From: an uncultured Collinsella sp.
GTDB lineage: Bacteria > Actinomycetota > Coriobacteriia > Coriobacteriales > Coriobacteriaceae
Direction: 5' to 3'
Assembly: GCA_938023905.1 (NCBI GenBank)
Contig: CALJCO010000041.1
Location: forward strand, 1 to 29,748
DNA length: 29,748 bases
Shown here: positions 1 to 6,647 of the stretch, in pieces
How positions within the stretch are numbered: the stretch's first letter is position 1
Layout of the letters: every line of letters starts with the position of its first letter
Position numbers and translations under genes: made by a program
The notes under the pieces: model-generated
What the model was told of the DNA's origin: nothing
The model's database searches: none
Seen by the model: the letters and a program-made list of their open reading frames with translations, nothing else

Positions 1-6
1 AGGGCG

Positions 7-30
7 GAGGCGGGGCATGCCCCGCCTCTT
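7..30 (+). terminator. GC-rich palindrome, possible end of an upstream transcript
   Basis: A near-perfect palindrome (GAGGCGGGGC / GCCCCGCCTC) sits at the window edge and is followed by only a short pyrimidine stretch (TCTTAC). It could be a terminator or RNA-stabilising hairpin of a gene lying left of the window. There is no strong T-run, so the call is weak. Confidence 0.35.
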
Positions 31-151
31 ACACCACATCTCTGCACGCTACCGCAGCAGCCCAAAAGGCGAGTCGTTTCTCCCCCGCGCAACCCAATAG
101 ACACATTCCGCTCCTCCCTCACGCCACCCAAAAACTCATCCAACATTAATC

Positions 152-179
152 TTGGCTCAAGAATCGCTTAATCTATAAC
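152..179 (+). promoter_or_regulatory. Candidate sigma-70 promoter for the DUF4342/two-component genes
   Basis: TTGGCT at 152-157 and TATAAC at 174-179 are separated by 16 bases, a plausible -35/-10 pair. This part of the upstream region is visibly AT-richer than its surroundings. It would give a leader of about 110 bases before the ATG at 298. Prediction from sequence only. Confidence 0.45.
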
Positions 180-297
180 CTGCACTATAGAGTTCGACCG
201 AGGGCGGGGCGGCGGCGCGCAACGCAGGCCGCCGAACGCAACGCTCGCGCCCGGGCAGATCGCCCGACGTCGCGCCCATCGAACGAAAGGACAGGTC

Positions 298-840
298 ATG
301 GACGACCTCGAAAAAGTTGAAACCATCCGCACCAAGTGCAACGTGAGCTACACCGATGCCAAGGCCGCGCTCGACGCCGCCGACGGCAACGTTCTGGACG
401 CCATCATTTGGCTTGAGTCGCAGGGCAAGACCCAGACCACATCGGCGCATGCCGCCACCGAGTCCGCACCAGTCGATGAGCCCTCTGCCGAGATGGTCGC
501 CGCGCAGGCCGCCTACGAAAAGTCGAGCGAAAAGACCGACTTCTCCAAGAAGATGGACAGCGTGTGGGAGTACCTCAAAAAGCTCTTCCGCCTGAGTCTG
601 GACACCAAGTTTATCGCCACGCGCCGCGATGCGATCATCCTCAACATCCCCATCCTGATCCCCATCGTCGCGCTGTTTGCCTGGGGCGCCACGATATGGC
701 TGATGCTGATTGGCCTGTTCTTTGGCATGCGCTACCGCATCGACAGCGACGGTGATGTACCCGGCAGCATCAATAACCTGATGGATCACGCCGCCGACGC
801 CGCAGACGACATCAAGCAAAATCTCAACGACGACAAGTAA
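298..840 (+). CDS. DUF4342-type small membrane protein with N-terminal UBA/TS-N-like domain
   Basis: The 180-residue protein starts with a UBA/TS-N-like helical module (about residues 1-45; pattern ETIRTKCNVSYTDAKAAL, as in EF-Ts and NAC-type domains). An Ala/Glu-rich linker follows. The C-terminal part (about 85-160) holds one strongly hydrophobic segment (IILNIPILIPIVALFAWGA, continuing into a second hydrophobic stretch), consistent with a hairpin or one to two membrane spans. This is the arrangement of DUF4342 proteins, whose role is not established. The start is supported by an AAAGGA ribosome site 8 bases upstream. The response-regulator gene follows after 18 bases, so the three genes probably form one transcript and this protein may be linked to envelope sensing; that last point is inference. 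Confidence 0.8.
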   Translation: MDDLEKVETIRTKCNVSYTDAKAALDAADGNVLDAIIWLESQGKTQTTSAHAATESAPVDEPSAEMVAAQAAYEKSSEKTDFSKKMDSVWEYLKKLFRLSLDTKFIATRRDAIILNIPILIPIVALFAWGATIWLMLIGLFFGMRYRIDSDGDVPGSINNLMDHAADAADDIKQNLNDDK

Positions 841-858
841 TCGCAGACGGGGGCACGT

Positions 859-1644
859 ATGGCACGAATCCTGATTGTAGAGGACGAGGAGAAAATCGCC
901 CGCTTTGTGACGCTCGAGCTGGAGCACGAGGGCTACCAGGTAGAGCACGCCGCCGACGGCCGCACCGCCGTGGACCTGGCGCTGGAGCGCGACTACGATC
1001 TGATTCTGCTCGACGTACTGTTGCCGCAGCTCAACGGTATGGAAGTGCTGCGGCGCATCCGCAAGCACAAGGATGTGCCGGTGATTATGGTCACCGCGCG
1101 CGATGCCGTGATGGACAAGGTGGCTGGGCTCGATGCCGGCGCCGACGATTACCTGACCAAGCCGTTTGCGATTGAGGAGCTGTTCGCACGGATCCGCGTG
1201 GCGTTGAAGCGCTCGGAGGCCATGCGGGCGGCTTCGGGCGTAGCTGGCGTCGGCGCCGGAGCGGGCATGGCGGGCGTCGCGGGCGAGAAGGCCACCGCGA
1301 TGCCCCCGGCCAGTGACATGGCCCAGACCCCTGCCTCGCCCTCCCCTGCCACACTCACCGTGGGATCGGTTGCGCTCGACCCCGACCGCCGCGAAGTCAC
1401 GGTCGGCGGCTCGCCCATCGCGCTCACGGCCCGCGAGTTCGACGTCCTCGCCCTGCTTATGGCGCACGCCGGCACCGTGCTCACGCGCGAGCGCATCGCG
1501 CATGAGGCGCTAGGCTACGACTACGTGGGCGATACCAACAACGTCGATGTGCACATCGCACATTTGCGCGCCAAGATCGAAGACGCTGGCGGCGCCCGCA
1601 TCATCCAGACCGTGCGCGGGGTGGGCTATGTCTGCCGCGCATAA
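859..1644 (+). CDS. OmpR/PhoB-family response regulator
   Basis: A 261-residue DNA-binding response regulator. The receiver domain (about 1-118) has the acidic pair VEDEE near residue 9, the phospho-acceptor Asp52 in LILLDVLLP, and Lys101 in the TKPF motif. The winged-helix DNA-binding domain occupies about 168-261, with the typical LTAREFDVLALLM and ending VRGVGYVCRA. The linker between the domains is unusually long (about 45 residues) and made almost wholly of Ala, Gly, Val, Pro and Met, whereas OmpR linkers are normally short. The gene overlaps the downstream histidine kinase by 17 bases, which indicates translational coupling and cognate pairing. The signal and target genes cannot be read from the sequence. 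Confidence 0.95.
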   Translation: MARILIVEDEEKIARFVTLELEHEGYQVEHAADGRTAVDLALERDYDLILLDVLLPQLNGMEVLRRIRKHKDVPVIMVTARDAVMDKVAGLDAGADDYLTKPFAIEELFARIRVALKRSEAMRAASGVAGVGAGAGMAGVAGEKATAMPPASDMAQTPASPSPATLTVGSVALDPDRREVTVGGSPIALTAREFDVLALLMAHAGTVLTRERIAHEALGYDYVGDTNNVDVHIAHLRAKIEDAGGARIIQTVRGVGYVCRA

Positions 1645-2923
1645 CGCCGAGGCCAAGCGCGTCACCTCCATCGCCCGCGCCATCAACTGGGGCTATATGT
1701 GGCGCCGCTTGATGAGCTACGTCTGGCTCGATCTGTTGCTGATGGTGATTGCGGCGGCGATCCTCGTCTATGGATACAACCAGACGCTGCCCGACAGCGC
1801 GTTTACCGCAGGCTGGATTCCCGGCGCCACCGTTCACGGCATGTCGCTGACGCCCGCACGCGGCTGGGACCTGACAACGCTCACCTATACCGTCGAGTTT
1901 GCGCGTACCACCAAGACCTTCCCCCTCGCGCGGGACCTCGTCGCGCTACGGCCTCTCTACCTTGTCGTTGCGGGCTGGCAGGTTATCAGCGTGCTCAACA
2001 TGCTCGGCGGCGCGAGGCGCGTGCGCCGCACCATGGCGCCGCTCAACGACCTGGCCTTGCGCGTGGACGAGCTCGGCCGTATGCAGCTCTCCGGCGGCAA
2101 GATGGAAACGCTGGAGCAGGCCATCGAGCGCGCAAGCGTCGACTCGCCGAGCGTCACCACCGGCGACGCCGACCTGGCGAGCATCGAGGTCGCGCTCAAC
2201 CGCCTGCTGCGCCAGATGCAAGAGGCCAAGCTGCAGCAGATGCGCTTTGTCAACGATGCAAGCCACGAGCTGCGCACGCCCATCGCGGTGATTCAGGGCT
2301 ACGTAAACATGCTCGATCGTTGGGGCAAAGACGACCCGGACGTGCTGGCGGAATCCATCGCGTCCCTCAAGGCCGAAAGCGAGCACATGCAGGAGCTCGT
2401 GGAGCAGCTGCTGTTTTTGGCACGCGGCGATGCCGGCCGCACCGTGCTGCGGCGCGCGAATACCAACCTGGCCGCACTGGTCGGCGAGGTATGCGAGGAG
2501 TCGCAGATGATCGATACCGAGCACACGTATCGACTGGCCTTTGACGCCGTGCTTGTCAGCGACCCGCGCTGCGACGCGCCCGTCGACGTGGCACTCGTGA
2601 AGCAGGCTCTGCGCGTGATCGTGCAAAACGCCGCCAAGTACTCGGATGCGGGAACGACCGTCACATTTGGCATAACGCCCAATGCGGGCTTGGGCACGAT
2701 CGACATAAGTGTTGAGGACGAGGGCATCGGCATGAACCAGGAATCCGCAGCTCACGCGTTTGAACGGTTCTACCGCGCCGACAATGCACGCGATGCCGGC
2801 GCACAGGGCTCGGGTCTGGGGCTTGCCATTGCCAAGTGGATCGTCGACAGCCATGGCGGTGTCATTGGCGTGACCTCAGTCGAGGGCGTCGGCAGCCGCT
2901 TTACGATTCGCCTGCCGCGCTAG
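1628..2923 (+). CDS. Membrane sensor histidine kinase
   Basis: A 431-residue HisKA/HATPase_c kinase. Two membrane segments (about residues 22-45 and 105-130) enclose a short extracytoplasmic sensor of about 60 residues. A HAMP-like linker follows. The H-box SHELRTPIAVIQGY contains the phospho-accepting His213. The ATP-binding domain shows an N-box (QNAAKYSD), G1 (VEDEGIGM), an F-box (FERFYRAD) and G2 (GSGLGLAIAKW). I chose the ATG at 1628 because the reading frame further upstream lies entirely inside the response-regulator gene and encodes no recognisable domain. It is the partner of the preceding regulator, with a 17-base overlap. The transcript probably ends at or in the inverted-repeat element that follows. 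Confidence 0.93.
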   Translation: MSAAHNAEAKRVTSIARAINWGYMWRRLMSYVWLDLLLMVIAAAILVYGYNQTLPDSAFTAGWIPGATVHGMSLTPARGWDLTTLTYTVEFARTTKTFPLARDLVALRPLYLVVAGWQVISVLNMLGGARRVRRTMAPLNDLALRVDELGRMQLSGGKMETLEQAIERASVDSPSVTTGDADLASIEVALNRLLRQMQEAKLQQMRFVNDASHELRTPIAVIQGYVNMLDRWGKDDPDVLAESIASLKAESEHMQELVEQLLFLARGDAGRTVLRRANTNLAALVGEVCEESQMIDTEHTYRLAFDAVLVSDPRCDAPVDVALVKQALRVIVQNAAKYSDAGTTVTFGITPNAGLGTIDISVEDEGIGMNQESAAHAFERFYRADNARDAGAQGSGLGLAIAKWIVDSHGGVIGVTSVEGVGSRFTIRLPR

Positions 2924-2945
2924 GGATGCCCCCTCGTGGATCGAG

Positions 2946-3121
2946 GTCTAATACTTTTCCCAAGAAGTGAACGACCATATTTGGACCCCCGAAGCATCCG
3001 CATTTTTCGGCCGCAAAATCGCAGGATTCCAGCATCGAAACTGCAGGAAACGGCGCCCTCAAAGTGTCGATGCTTCGGGGGTCCGATTTAGCTCGTACAC
3101 TTCTCGGGAAAAGTATTAGAC
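2946..3121. repeat. MITE-like element with 57-bp terminal inverted repeats
   Basis: The left arm (2946-3002) and right arm (3065-3121) are reverse complements at about 48 of 57 positions. They include a perfect outer GTCTAATACTTTTCCC and a perfect inner block GGACCCCCGAAGCATC. A 62-base core lies between them and has no coding capacity. No target-site duplication is obvious at the ends. The size (176 bp) and architecture fit a non-autonomous mobile or repetitive element. RNA from it would fold into one long hairpin, and it separates the histidine kinase gene from the convergent VOC gene. Confidence 0.75.
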
Positions 3122-3162
3122 TCCGATTTTATGACCCCTTCAGGAGGTCATCTTCGCGGCAT

Positions 3163-3197
3163 AAAAAGGGATAAGGCCATGCGGCCCTATCCCTTTT
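3163..3197 (-). terminator. Strong bidirectional-type terminator after the VOC gene
   Basis: AAAAGGGATAAGGCC and GGCCCTATCCCTTTT form a 15-bp stem with one mismatch and a 4-base loop. Read on the minus strand it is followed by five T residues. It lies 22 bases beyond the stop of the VOC gene, and its A/T-flanked stem could also stop plus-strand transcripts. Confidence 0.8.
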
Positions 3198-3219
3198 GCT
3201 AGCTATAGCAGCTTATGCG

Positions 3220-3594
3220 CTACTCGCGGCACAGGTGCACGGCGAAACCGGCGAACTCACGCTTAAAGTACACGAGCTTGGTGCCGCCGTCGGGCAGTAA
3301 CACGCGCGACTCCTCGTTGACCTCGAGCCCGCGCTCGGCAAACCACTTCTCAGCCGCATCGATGTCGTTGACGGCAAAGCCAATGTGACCCTTGGCGCCA
3401 CGACCGTTCTGCTTCATGATCTCGACCAGCGAATCGTTAAAGTACGAAACGGGGGTCTCGATAACGGGCAGGCCCATCATCGTCGAGAACAGCTCCGCGA
3501 TCTCCAAGGCGTCTGCCGGGTCGGTGGCGTTAATGCCCACATGGGCAACGCGCATGCCAAAGAGCTCGACCGGATTGGCGTTCTGCTCACTCAT
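3220..3594 (-). CDS. VOC-family (glyoxalase/bleomycin-resistance fold) protein
   Basis: A 124-residue single-domain VOC protein with paired beta-alpha-beta-beta-beta modules. The first begins MRVAHVGINATDPADALE and the second GHIGFAVNDIDAAEKWFAER. Metal-ligand-like residues are visible (His in VAHVGI, His/Glu in later strands), but I cannot assign a substrate. The gene lies 11 bases downstream of a galactitol-type PTS IIB gene on the same strand, so they are probably co-transcribed. Similar small VOC proteins are often encoded in sugar or sugar-acid operons, where their job is generally unproven. No good ribosome site precedes the ATG, which suggests coupling to the upstream gene. Confidence 0.82.
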   Translation of the reverse strand: MSEQNANPVELFGMRVAHVGINATDPADALEIAELFSTMMGLPVIETPVSYFNDSLVEIMKQNGRGAKGHIGFAVNDIDAAEKWFAERGLEVNEESRVLLPDGGTKLVYFKREFAGFAVHLCRE

Positions 3595-3605
3595 ACAGTC
3601 AGCGC

Positions 3606-3893
3606 CTACTGAGCCATGACGTCGAGGACGGCCTTCTCGGCAGCGACGCGGTTCATGCCGGTCATGAAGGGCACGCCGCTCACGTACGGGCAGGTGAGGC
3701 CCTCAGGGGCAACGGTGGTGGCGATCAGCAGATCGGCGCCCTCGTCGCAGTAGTCCTTGGCCTCGGAGATGGCGCACTGCACGATCTCGTACTTGTCGGC
3801 GTAACCGTTGGCGTCGAGCAAGGTGGCGACCTTCTGGGCAACAAGCGTGGAAGTGGCAGCGCCAGCACCGCAAGCCAAAACGATCTTCTTCAT
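3606..3893 (-). CDS. PTS IIB component, galactitol (Gat) type, orphan
   Basis: A 95-residue cytoplasmic phosphocarrier. The N-terminal CGAGAATST loop, with Cys8 as the expected phosphorylated residue, is the signature of the GatB/SgcB IIB family. The length is typical. A ribosome site (AAGGGAG) precedes the ATG. No matching IIA or IIC gene is visible on either side; the only partner is the VOC protein downstream. It may therefore act with a membrane component encoded elsewhere, or serve as a phosphorylation-dependent regulator (inference). Confidence 0.88.
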   Translation of the reverse strand: MKKIVLACGAGAATSTLVAQKVATLLDANGYADKYEIVQCAISEAKDYCDEGADLLIATTVAPEGLTCPYVSGVPFMTGMNRVAAEKAVLDVMAQ

Positions 3894-3972
3894 AGGTAGT
3901 GTCTCCCTTCATGGTTTACTTTAGGTAAGTGTACCGCAGCGAGCGATGGCACTCAGCCTCGATGAGCTTTTA

Positions 3973-4001
3973 TGCCAGTTTGCTTGCGCGCTGCGTATAA
4001 T
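3973..4001 (+). promoter_or_regulatory. Candidate promoter with consensus -10 box
   Basis: A perfect TATAAT lies at 3996-4001, with a poor -35 (TGCCAG) 17 bases upstream. The expected start would give a leader of about 50 bases containing a small hairpin (CGCTC/GAGCG) and the AAGGA ribosome site for the gene at 4057. Confidence 0.45.
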
Positions 4002-4056
4002 ACATCTAGTACGTGTTGTCATACCGCTCGCTTTATGAGCGACTAAGGATCCTAAC

Positions 4057-4680
4057 ATGCCCGATTCCCGCACACTCTGGACCGCCGTCGTTATCATCTG
4101 TATCGCCGTATCGGTGTTCTTTAGCGTCAAAAAACGCACTACGTTTAAACGCCTGCAACAGTTGATGGCCGCCAAACAGTGGGCCGAGTTCGATCGTTTG
4201 CTCGACGGCAAACTCACCAGCATGCTGTACCCGCGCTACAACCGCGACTACCTGCGCCTGAACTCCTATCTGCTGCGCGAGGACCACAAGCGCGCCGACG
4301 AGATGTTCGATTTGCTGCTGGGGCTTAACCTGCCCAAAATGCAGCGCGTCGACCTGGTGATCAAGGCCTTTAACTACTACGTTGGCCAGGAGGACCGCAA
4401 AAAGTCCAAGGAGCTGCTGCACGAAATCAAGGGCTTTGAGGGCGGTCAGGCCGAGGCGGTCGCGCACGAGTGCCAGCTGATGTACGACACGATGATCCTC
4501 AAGCGTCACAACGACATTCCCGAGCTGGAGCGCATGCTCGAGGACGTCGGCGACGACCCGGTCAAGCGCTGCCGCTTGGAGTACCTGCTGGCCCTGCAGT
4601 ACCAGAACAAGGGCGACGAAGCCAAGTTTGCCGAGTACTTGGAAAAGTCAGGCCAGCACTCGATGGCCGTCAACGCGTAA
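4057..4680 (+). CDS. Membrane-anchored helical-repeat protein of unknown function
   Basis: A 207-residue protein. Residues about 6-23 (LWTAVVIICIAVSVFFSV) form one N-terminal membrane anchor with no cleavage site evident. The rest is highly charged and helical, and the spacing of paired helices (for example AKQWAEFDRLL, EDHKRADEMFDLLL, GDEAKFAEYLE) resembles TPR-like repeats. I do not recognise a named family. The start is supported by AAGGA 6-10 bases upstream and the -10 box at 3996. The gene stands alone before tRNA-Leu. A scaffold or adaptor role at the inner membrane is a guess from the architecture. Confidence 0.8.
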   Translation: MPDSRTLWTAVVIICIAVSVFFSVKKRTTFKRLQQLMAAKQWAEFDRLLDGKLTSMLYPRYNRDYLRLNSYLLREDHKRADEMFDLLLGLNLPKMQRVDLVIKAFNYYVGQEDRKKSKELLHEIKGFEGGQAEAVAHECQLMYDTMILKRHNDIPELERMLEDVGDDPVKRCRLEYLLALQYQNKGDEAKFAEYLEKSGQHSMAVNA

Positions 4681-4711
4681 CGGACGGCTTGTGCTAGACT
4701 TCTAGTCTCAC

Positions 4712-4796
4712 GGGGGCGTGGCGGAATTGGCATACGCAGGAGACTTAAAATCTCTCGCCGCAAGGATTGTGGGTTCGAGTCCCACCGCCCCTACCA
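4712..4796 (+). tRNA. tRNA-Leu (anticodon UAA)
   Basis: An 85-base class II tRNA. The acceptor stem pairs GGGGGCG (4712-4718) with CGCCCCT (4786-4792), discriminator A4793, and an encoded CCA at 4794-4796. The anticodon stem GGAGA/TCTCT encloses loop CTTAAAA, giving anticodon TAA. The variable arm is long, as expected for leucine. The T arm is GTGGG-TTCGAGT-CCCAC. A terminator hairpin follows 10 bases downstream, and the last 18 bases of the gene are duplicated 196 bp further on. Confidence 0.95.
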
Positions 4797-4806
4797 TGTA
4801 GTGCTT

Positions 4807-4846
4807 ACGAGCCCGTGTCCCCCAGGGATGCGGGCTCGTTTCTTTT
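4807..4846 (+). terminator. Rho-independent terminator of tRNA-Leu
   Basis: ACGAGCCCG (4807-4815) pairs with CGGGCTCGT (4831-4839), followed by TTCTTTT. A second, nearly identical copy lies at 5003-5040. Confidence 0.88.
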
Positions 4847-4857
4847 GCACGCCGGTG

Positions 4858-4966
4858 GGGCTCGAACCCGCGAGGGGGCGAGCGTTAAGCAAACGCGGAG
4901 CGTTTGTAGCGAGCCGGCGAGGGCGCCGGCAGGCGACCGAGGCCGGTGCGTATTTGCTGCGCAAAT
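4858..4966. other. Cluster of three perfect small hairpins with a tRNA T-arm-like motif
   Basis: Between the tRNA terminator and the duplicated tRNA 3' end lie three consecutive inverted repeats: CAAACGC/GCGTTTG (4890-4906), GCCGGCG/CGCCGGC (4913-4930) and ATTTGC/GCAAAT (4952-4966). Upstream, GGGCTCGAACCC (4858-4869) is the reverse complement of a tRNA T-arm-like GGGTTCGAGCCC. Open frames crossing the area also run through terminators and repeats, so I treat it as non-coding structured DNA of unknown role. Confidence 0.6.
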
Positions 4967-4974
4967 TCGCAGAC

Positions 4975-4992
4975 GTCCCACCGCCCCTACCA
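4975..4992 (+). repeat. Duplicated 3' end of tRNA-Leu (possible att scar)
   Basis: GTCCCACCGCCCCTACCA repeats exactly the final 18 bases of tRNA-Leu (4779-4796), including the encoded CCA. No upstream tRNA body accompanies it. A copy of the tRNA terminator follows as well (5003-5040), so the duplicated block spans about 60 bp. Integrases that use tRNA 3' ends leave this kind of direct repeat; a failed tandem tRNA duplication is the alternative. Confidence 0.7.
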
Positions 4993-5002
4993 CGCATTGT
5001 TT

Positions 5003-5040
5003 ACGAGCCCGTGTCCCCCGGAGACGCGGGCTCGTTTCTT
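5003..5040 (+). terminator. Second copy of the tRNA-Leu terminator
   Basis: ACGAGCCCG (5003-5011) and CGGGCTCGT (5027-5035), followed by TTCTT, repeat the hairpin at 4807-4846 with a slightly different loop (CCGGAGA instead of CAGGGAT). It is part of the duplicated tRNA 3' block. Confidence 0.75.
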
Positions 5041-5061
5041 GTGGATGCCGACACGGATGAT

Positions 5062-5130
5062 AAGTTGCGGTGGAATAGTTCTTGTTTATGCTGTTTACCA
5101 GCCTATTTAAGAACTATTTCACCGCAGCTT
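5062..5130. repeat. Palindromic repeat, copy 1 (AGTTGCGGTGRAATA family)
   Basis: Arms at 5062-5083 and 5109-5130 are complementary at 20 of 22 positions. The outer 15 bases, AGTTGCGGTGGAATA, recur in copy 2 at 6648-6714, while the inner stem and loop differ. The two copies bracket the ATPase gene. Confidence 0.75.
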
Positions 5131-5143
5131 AGGTTGATACTCC

Positions 5144-5227
5144 CACATTTTTCGATGGAAGAACGTGGTTGTCTCGCACATTTTTCGATGGAAAAATGTG
5201 GTTGTCTCGCACATTTTCCAAGGGAAA
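5144..5227. repeat. 33-bp tandem repeat, about 2.5 units, each a hairpin
   Basis: Units at 5144-5176 and 5177-5209 differ at two positions, and a diverged partial third unit starts at 5210. Each contains CACATTTTTC and its complement GGAAAAATGTG around a short loop (exact in unit 2). The array ends just before the candidate promoter of the ATPase gene, so it could hold binding sites or transcript-folding elements. Confidence 0.75.
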
Positions 5228-5241
5228 CGCGCATATGGCCT

Positions 5242-5247
5242 TATACT
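5242..5247 (+). promoter_or_regulatory. Candidate -10 box for the ATPase gene
   Basis: TATACT lies 24 bases before the ATG at 5271. No convincing -35 hexamer is visible at the usual distance, so activation or a divergent -35 would be needed. Confidence 0.3.
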
Positions 5248-5270
5248 AGCCGAGAGGGTTGGGAGGCAAT

Positions 5271-6572
5271 ATGCAACGACAGCTTATGAGTGAACTTATC
5301 GCTTGGAAATCAAGGGCGAATCGCAAACCTCTCTTGCTTAAGGGAGCCCGCCAGACAGGAAAGACGTGGCTTCTTAACAAATTCGCAAGCCAGCAGTATC
5401 GAAACGTCATTCGTTTTGACTTTATGCTCGAGCCGAGCGCACGTTCGCTGTTCGATGGGGACCTCGACCCCAAGCGCATCATCTCCCAGATAGAACTCCT
5501 AAGTGGCCAAACCATAACGCCGGCAGACACGCTCATCATCTTCGACGAGATCCAAGAGGCGCCACACGGGATCACCTCGCTCAAGTACTTCAACGAACTT
5601 GCACCCGAATACCACATCGTAGCAGCCGGCTCCTATATGGGTCTCGCGCTCCGACGCGAAAACGAGTCATTTCCCGTCGGCAAAATCGACCAGCTCACCA
5701 TGCGTCCCATGGGGTTTGCCGAGTTCGTTCGTGCCGTCGACGGCAACCCGCTCGCCGACGCCATCCTTGCCGCAGACATGAACCTTCTAGCAAACGTTAC
5801 CGAAAAGCTCGAGCACTTGCTCAAGGAATACCTTGTTGTCGGTGGTATGCCCGAAGTTGTCTCCGCTTTCGCCGAGACACGCGACTTCATCGAAGCCCGA
5901 AGGCTTCAGCAGCAAATCATCGAGGCTTACGAATCCGATTTTGGCAAACATGCACCCGCCCGCATCGTCGAGCGCATGAGGTTGGTTTGGAAATCCCTTC
6001 CCGGCCAGCTTGCCAAGGAGAACAAGAAGTTTGTCTATGGCGCCCTTCGCCCCGGAGCGCGCGCACGCGATTTTGAGGAAAGCCTCCAGTGGCTCGCGGA
6101 CTACGGAATCGTTCATAAGGTTCCGCGCGTTTCTGCCCTCAGAGCACCGCTCTTGAGCTATGAGGATCTCTCGGGCTTCAAACTATTTTGCATTGACACC
6201 GGCATCCTTGGAGCGCTCTCCAGCCTCCCCCCGACCATCGTCCTAAACGGATCCGCTGTTTTCACTGAGTTTAAGGGCTCGCTCACCGAGCAATATGTCG
6301 CACAGGAACTCTTGCTGCAAGGCAAAAGTCCTGCGTACTGGTCCTCTACCTCCGGCAATGCCGAAACCGACTTTGCCATCGACCATGCGGGAACCGTGCT
6401 TCCGCTTGAGGTCAAGGCGGCGGAGAACCTCAAAGCAAAGAGCCTGAAAATAGCCTGCGAAAAATTCAAGCTCATGCGTTGTGTGAGGACCTCCCTGGCG
6501 GCATATAGAGATGAAGGCATGCTCGTCAATATTCCGCTTTGGGAGATTGGGCAAATCGACAAGCTGGCATAG
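5271..6572 (+). CDS. AAA-type ATPase with DUF4143 C-terminal domain
   Basis: A 433-residue protein of the widespread ATP-binding/DUF4143 family. Walker A is GARQTGKT (residues 25-32) and Walker B is TLIIFDEIQEA with Asp92-Glu93. The C-terminal domain has ETDFAI followed by LPLEVKA, the spacing of a PD-(D/E)xK-like nuclease core. The biological role of the family is not settled. I chose ATG 5271 because GGGAGG lies 4 bases before it; a TTG at 5259 is less likely. Codon use is less GC-biased than in neighbouring genes. The gene lies alone between two copies of one palindromic repeat and beside the duplicated tRNA end, which suggests acquisition as a cassette (inference). Confidence 0.9.
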   Translation: MQRQLMSELIAWKSRANRKPLLLKGARQTGKTWLLNKFASQQYRNVIRFDFMLEPSARSLFDGDLDPKRIISQIELLSGQTITPADTLIIFDEIQEAPHGITSLKYFNELAPEYHIVAAGSYMGLALRRENESFPVGKIDQLTMRPMGFAEFVRAVDGNPLADAILAADMNLLANVTEKLEHLLKEYLVVGGMPEVVSAFAETRDFIEARRLQQQIIEAYESDFGKHAPARIVERMRLVWKSLPGQLAKENKKFVYGALRPGARARDFEESLQWLADYGIVHKVPRVSALRAPLLSYEDLSGFKLFCIDTGILGALSSLPPTIVLNGSAVFTEFKGSLTEQYVAQELLLQGKSPAYWSSTSGNAETDFAIDHAGTVLPLEVKAAENLKAKSLKIACEKFKLMRCVRTSLAAYRDEGMLVNIPLWEIGQIDKLA

Positions 6573-6607
6573 GCGCTGTGGGGACGCCCCGCAAGGACTG
6601 TCCCCAG

Positions 6608-6642
6608 GTGCCGGCAGAAAAGGAACGTCCCTAAGTGCCGGC
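6608..6642. repeat. Short palindrome around GGAACGTCCCTAA
   Basis: GTGCCGGC occurs twice (6608-6615 and 6635-6642), and its GCCGGC core is self-complementary, so the two copies can pair around AGAAAAGGAACGTCCCTAA. A related core, GGGGACGTTCTTAA, sits inside a different palindrome at 17528-17558. It may belong to a small intergenic repeat family. Confidence 0.45.
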
Positions 6643-6647
6643 TGTTG

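Noticed and set aside
1547..1627. Longer histidine kinase start at 1547
   Set aside because: The extra 27 codons lie entirely within the response-regulator DNA-binding domain and show no signal or domain.
2946..3121. Remnant of an insertion sequence with transposase
   Set aside because: The core between the arms is only 62 bases and no transposase-like coding fragment is present, so I call it MITE-like only.
4801..5289. A 162-codon plus-strand frame after tRNA-Leu
   Set aside because: It crosses two terminators, the duplicated tRNA end, a palindromic repeat and the 33-bp tandem repeat, and enters the ATPase gene out of frame.
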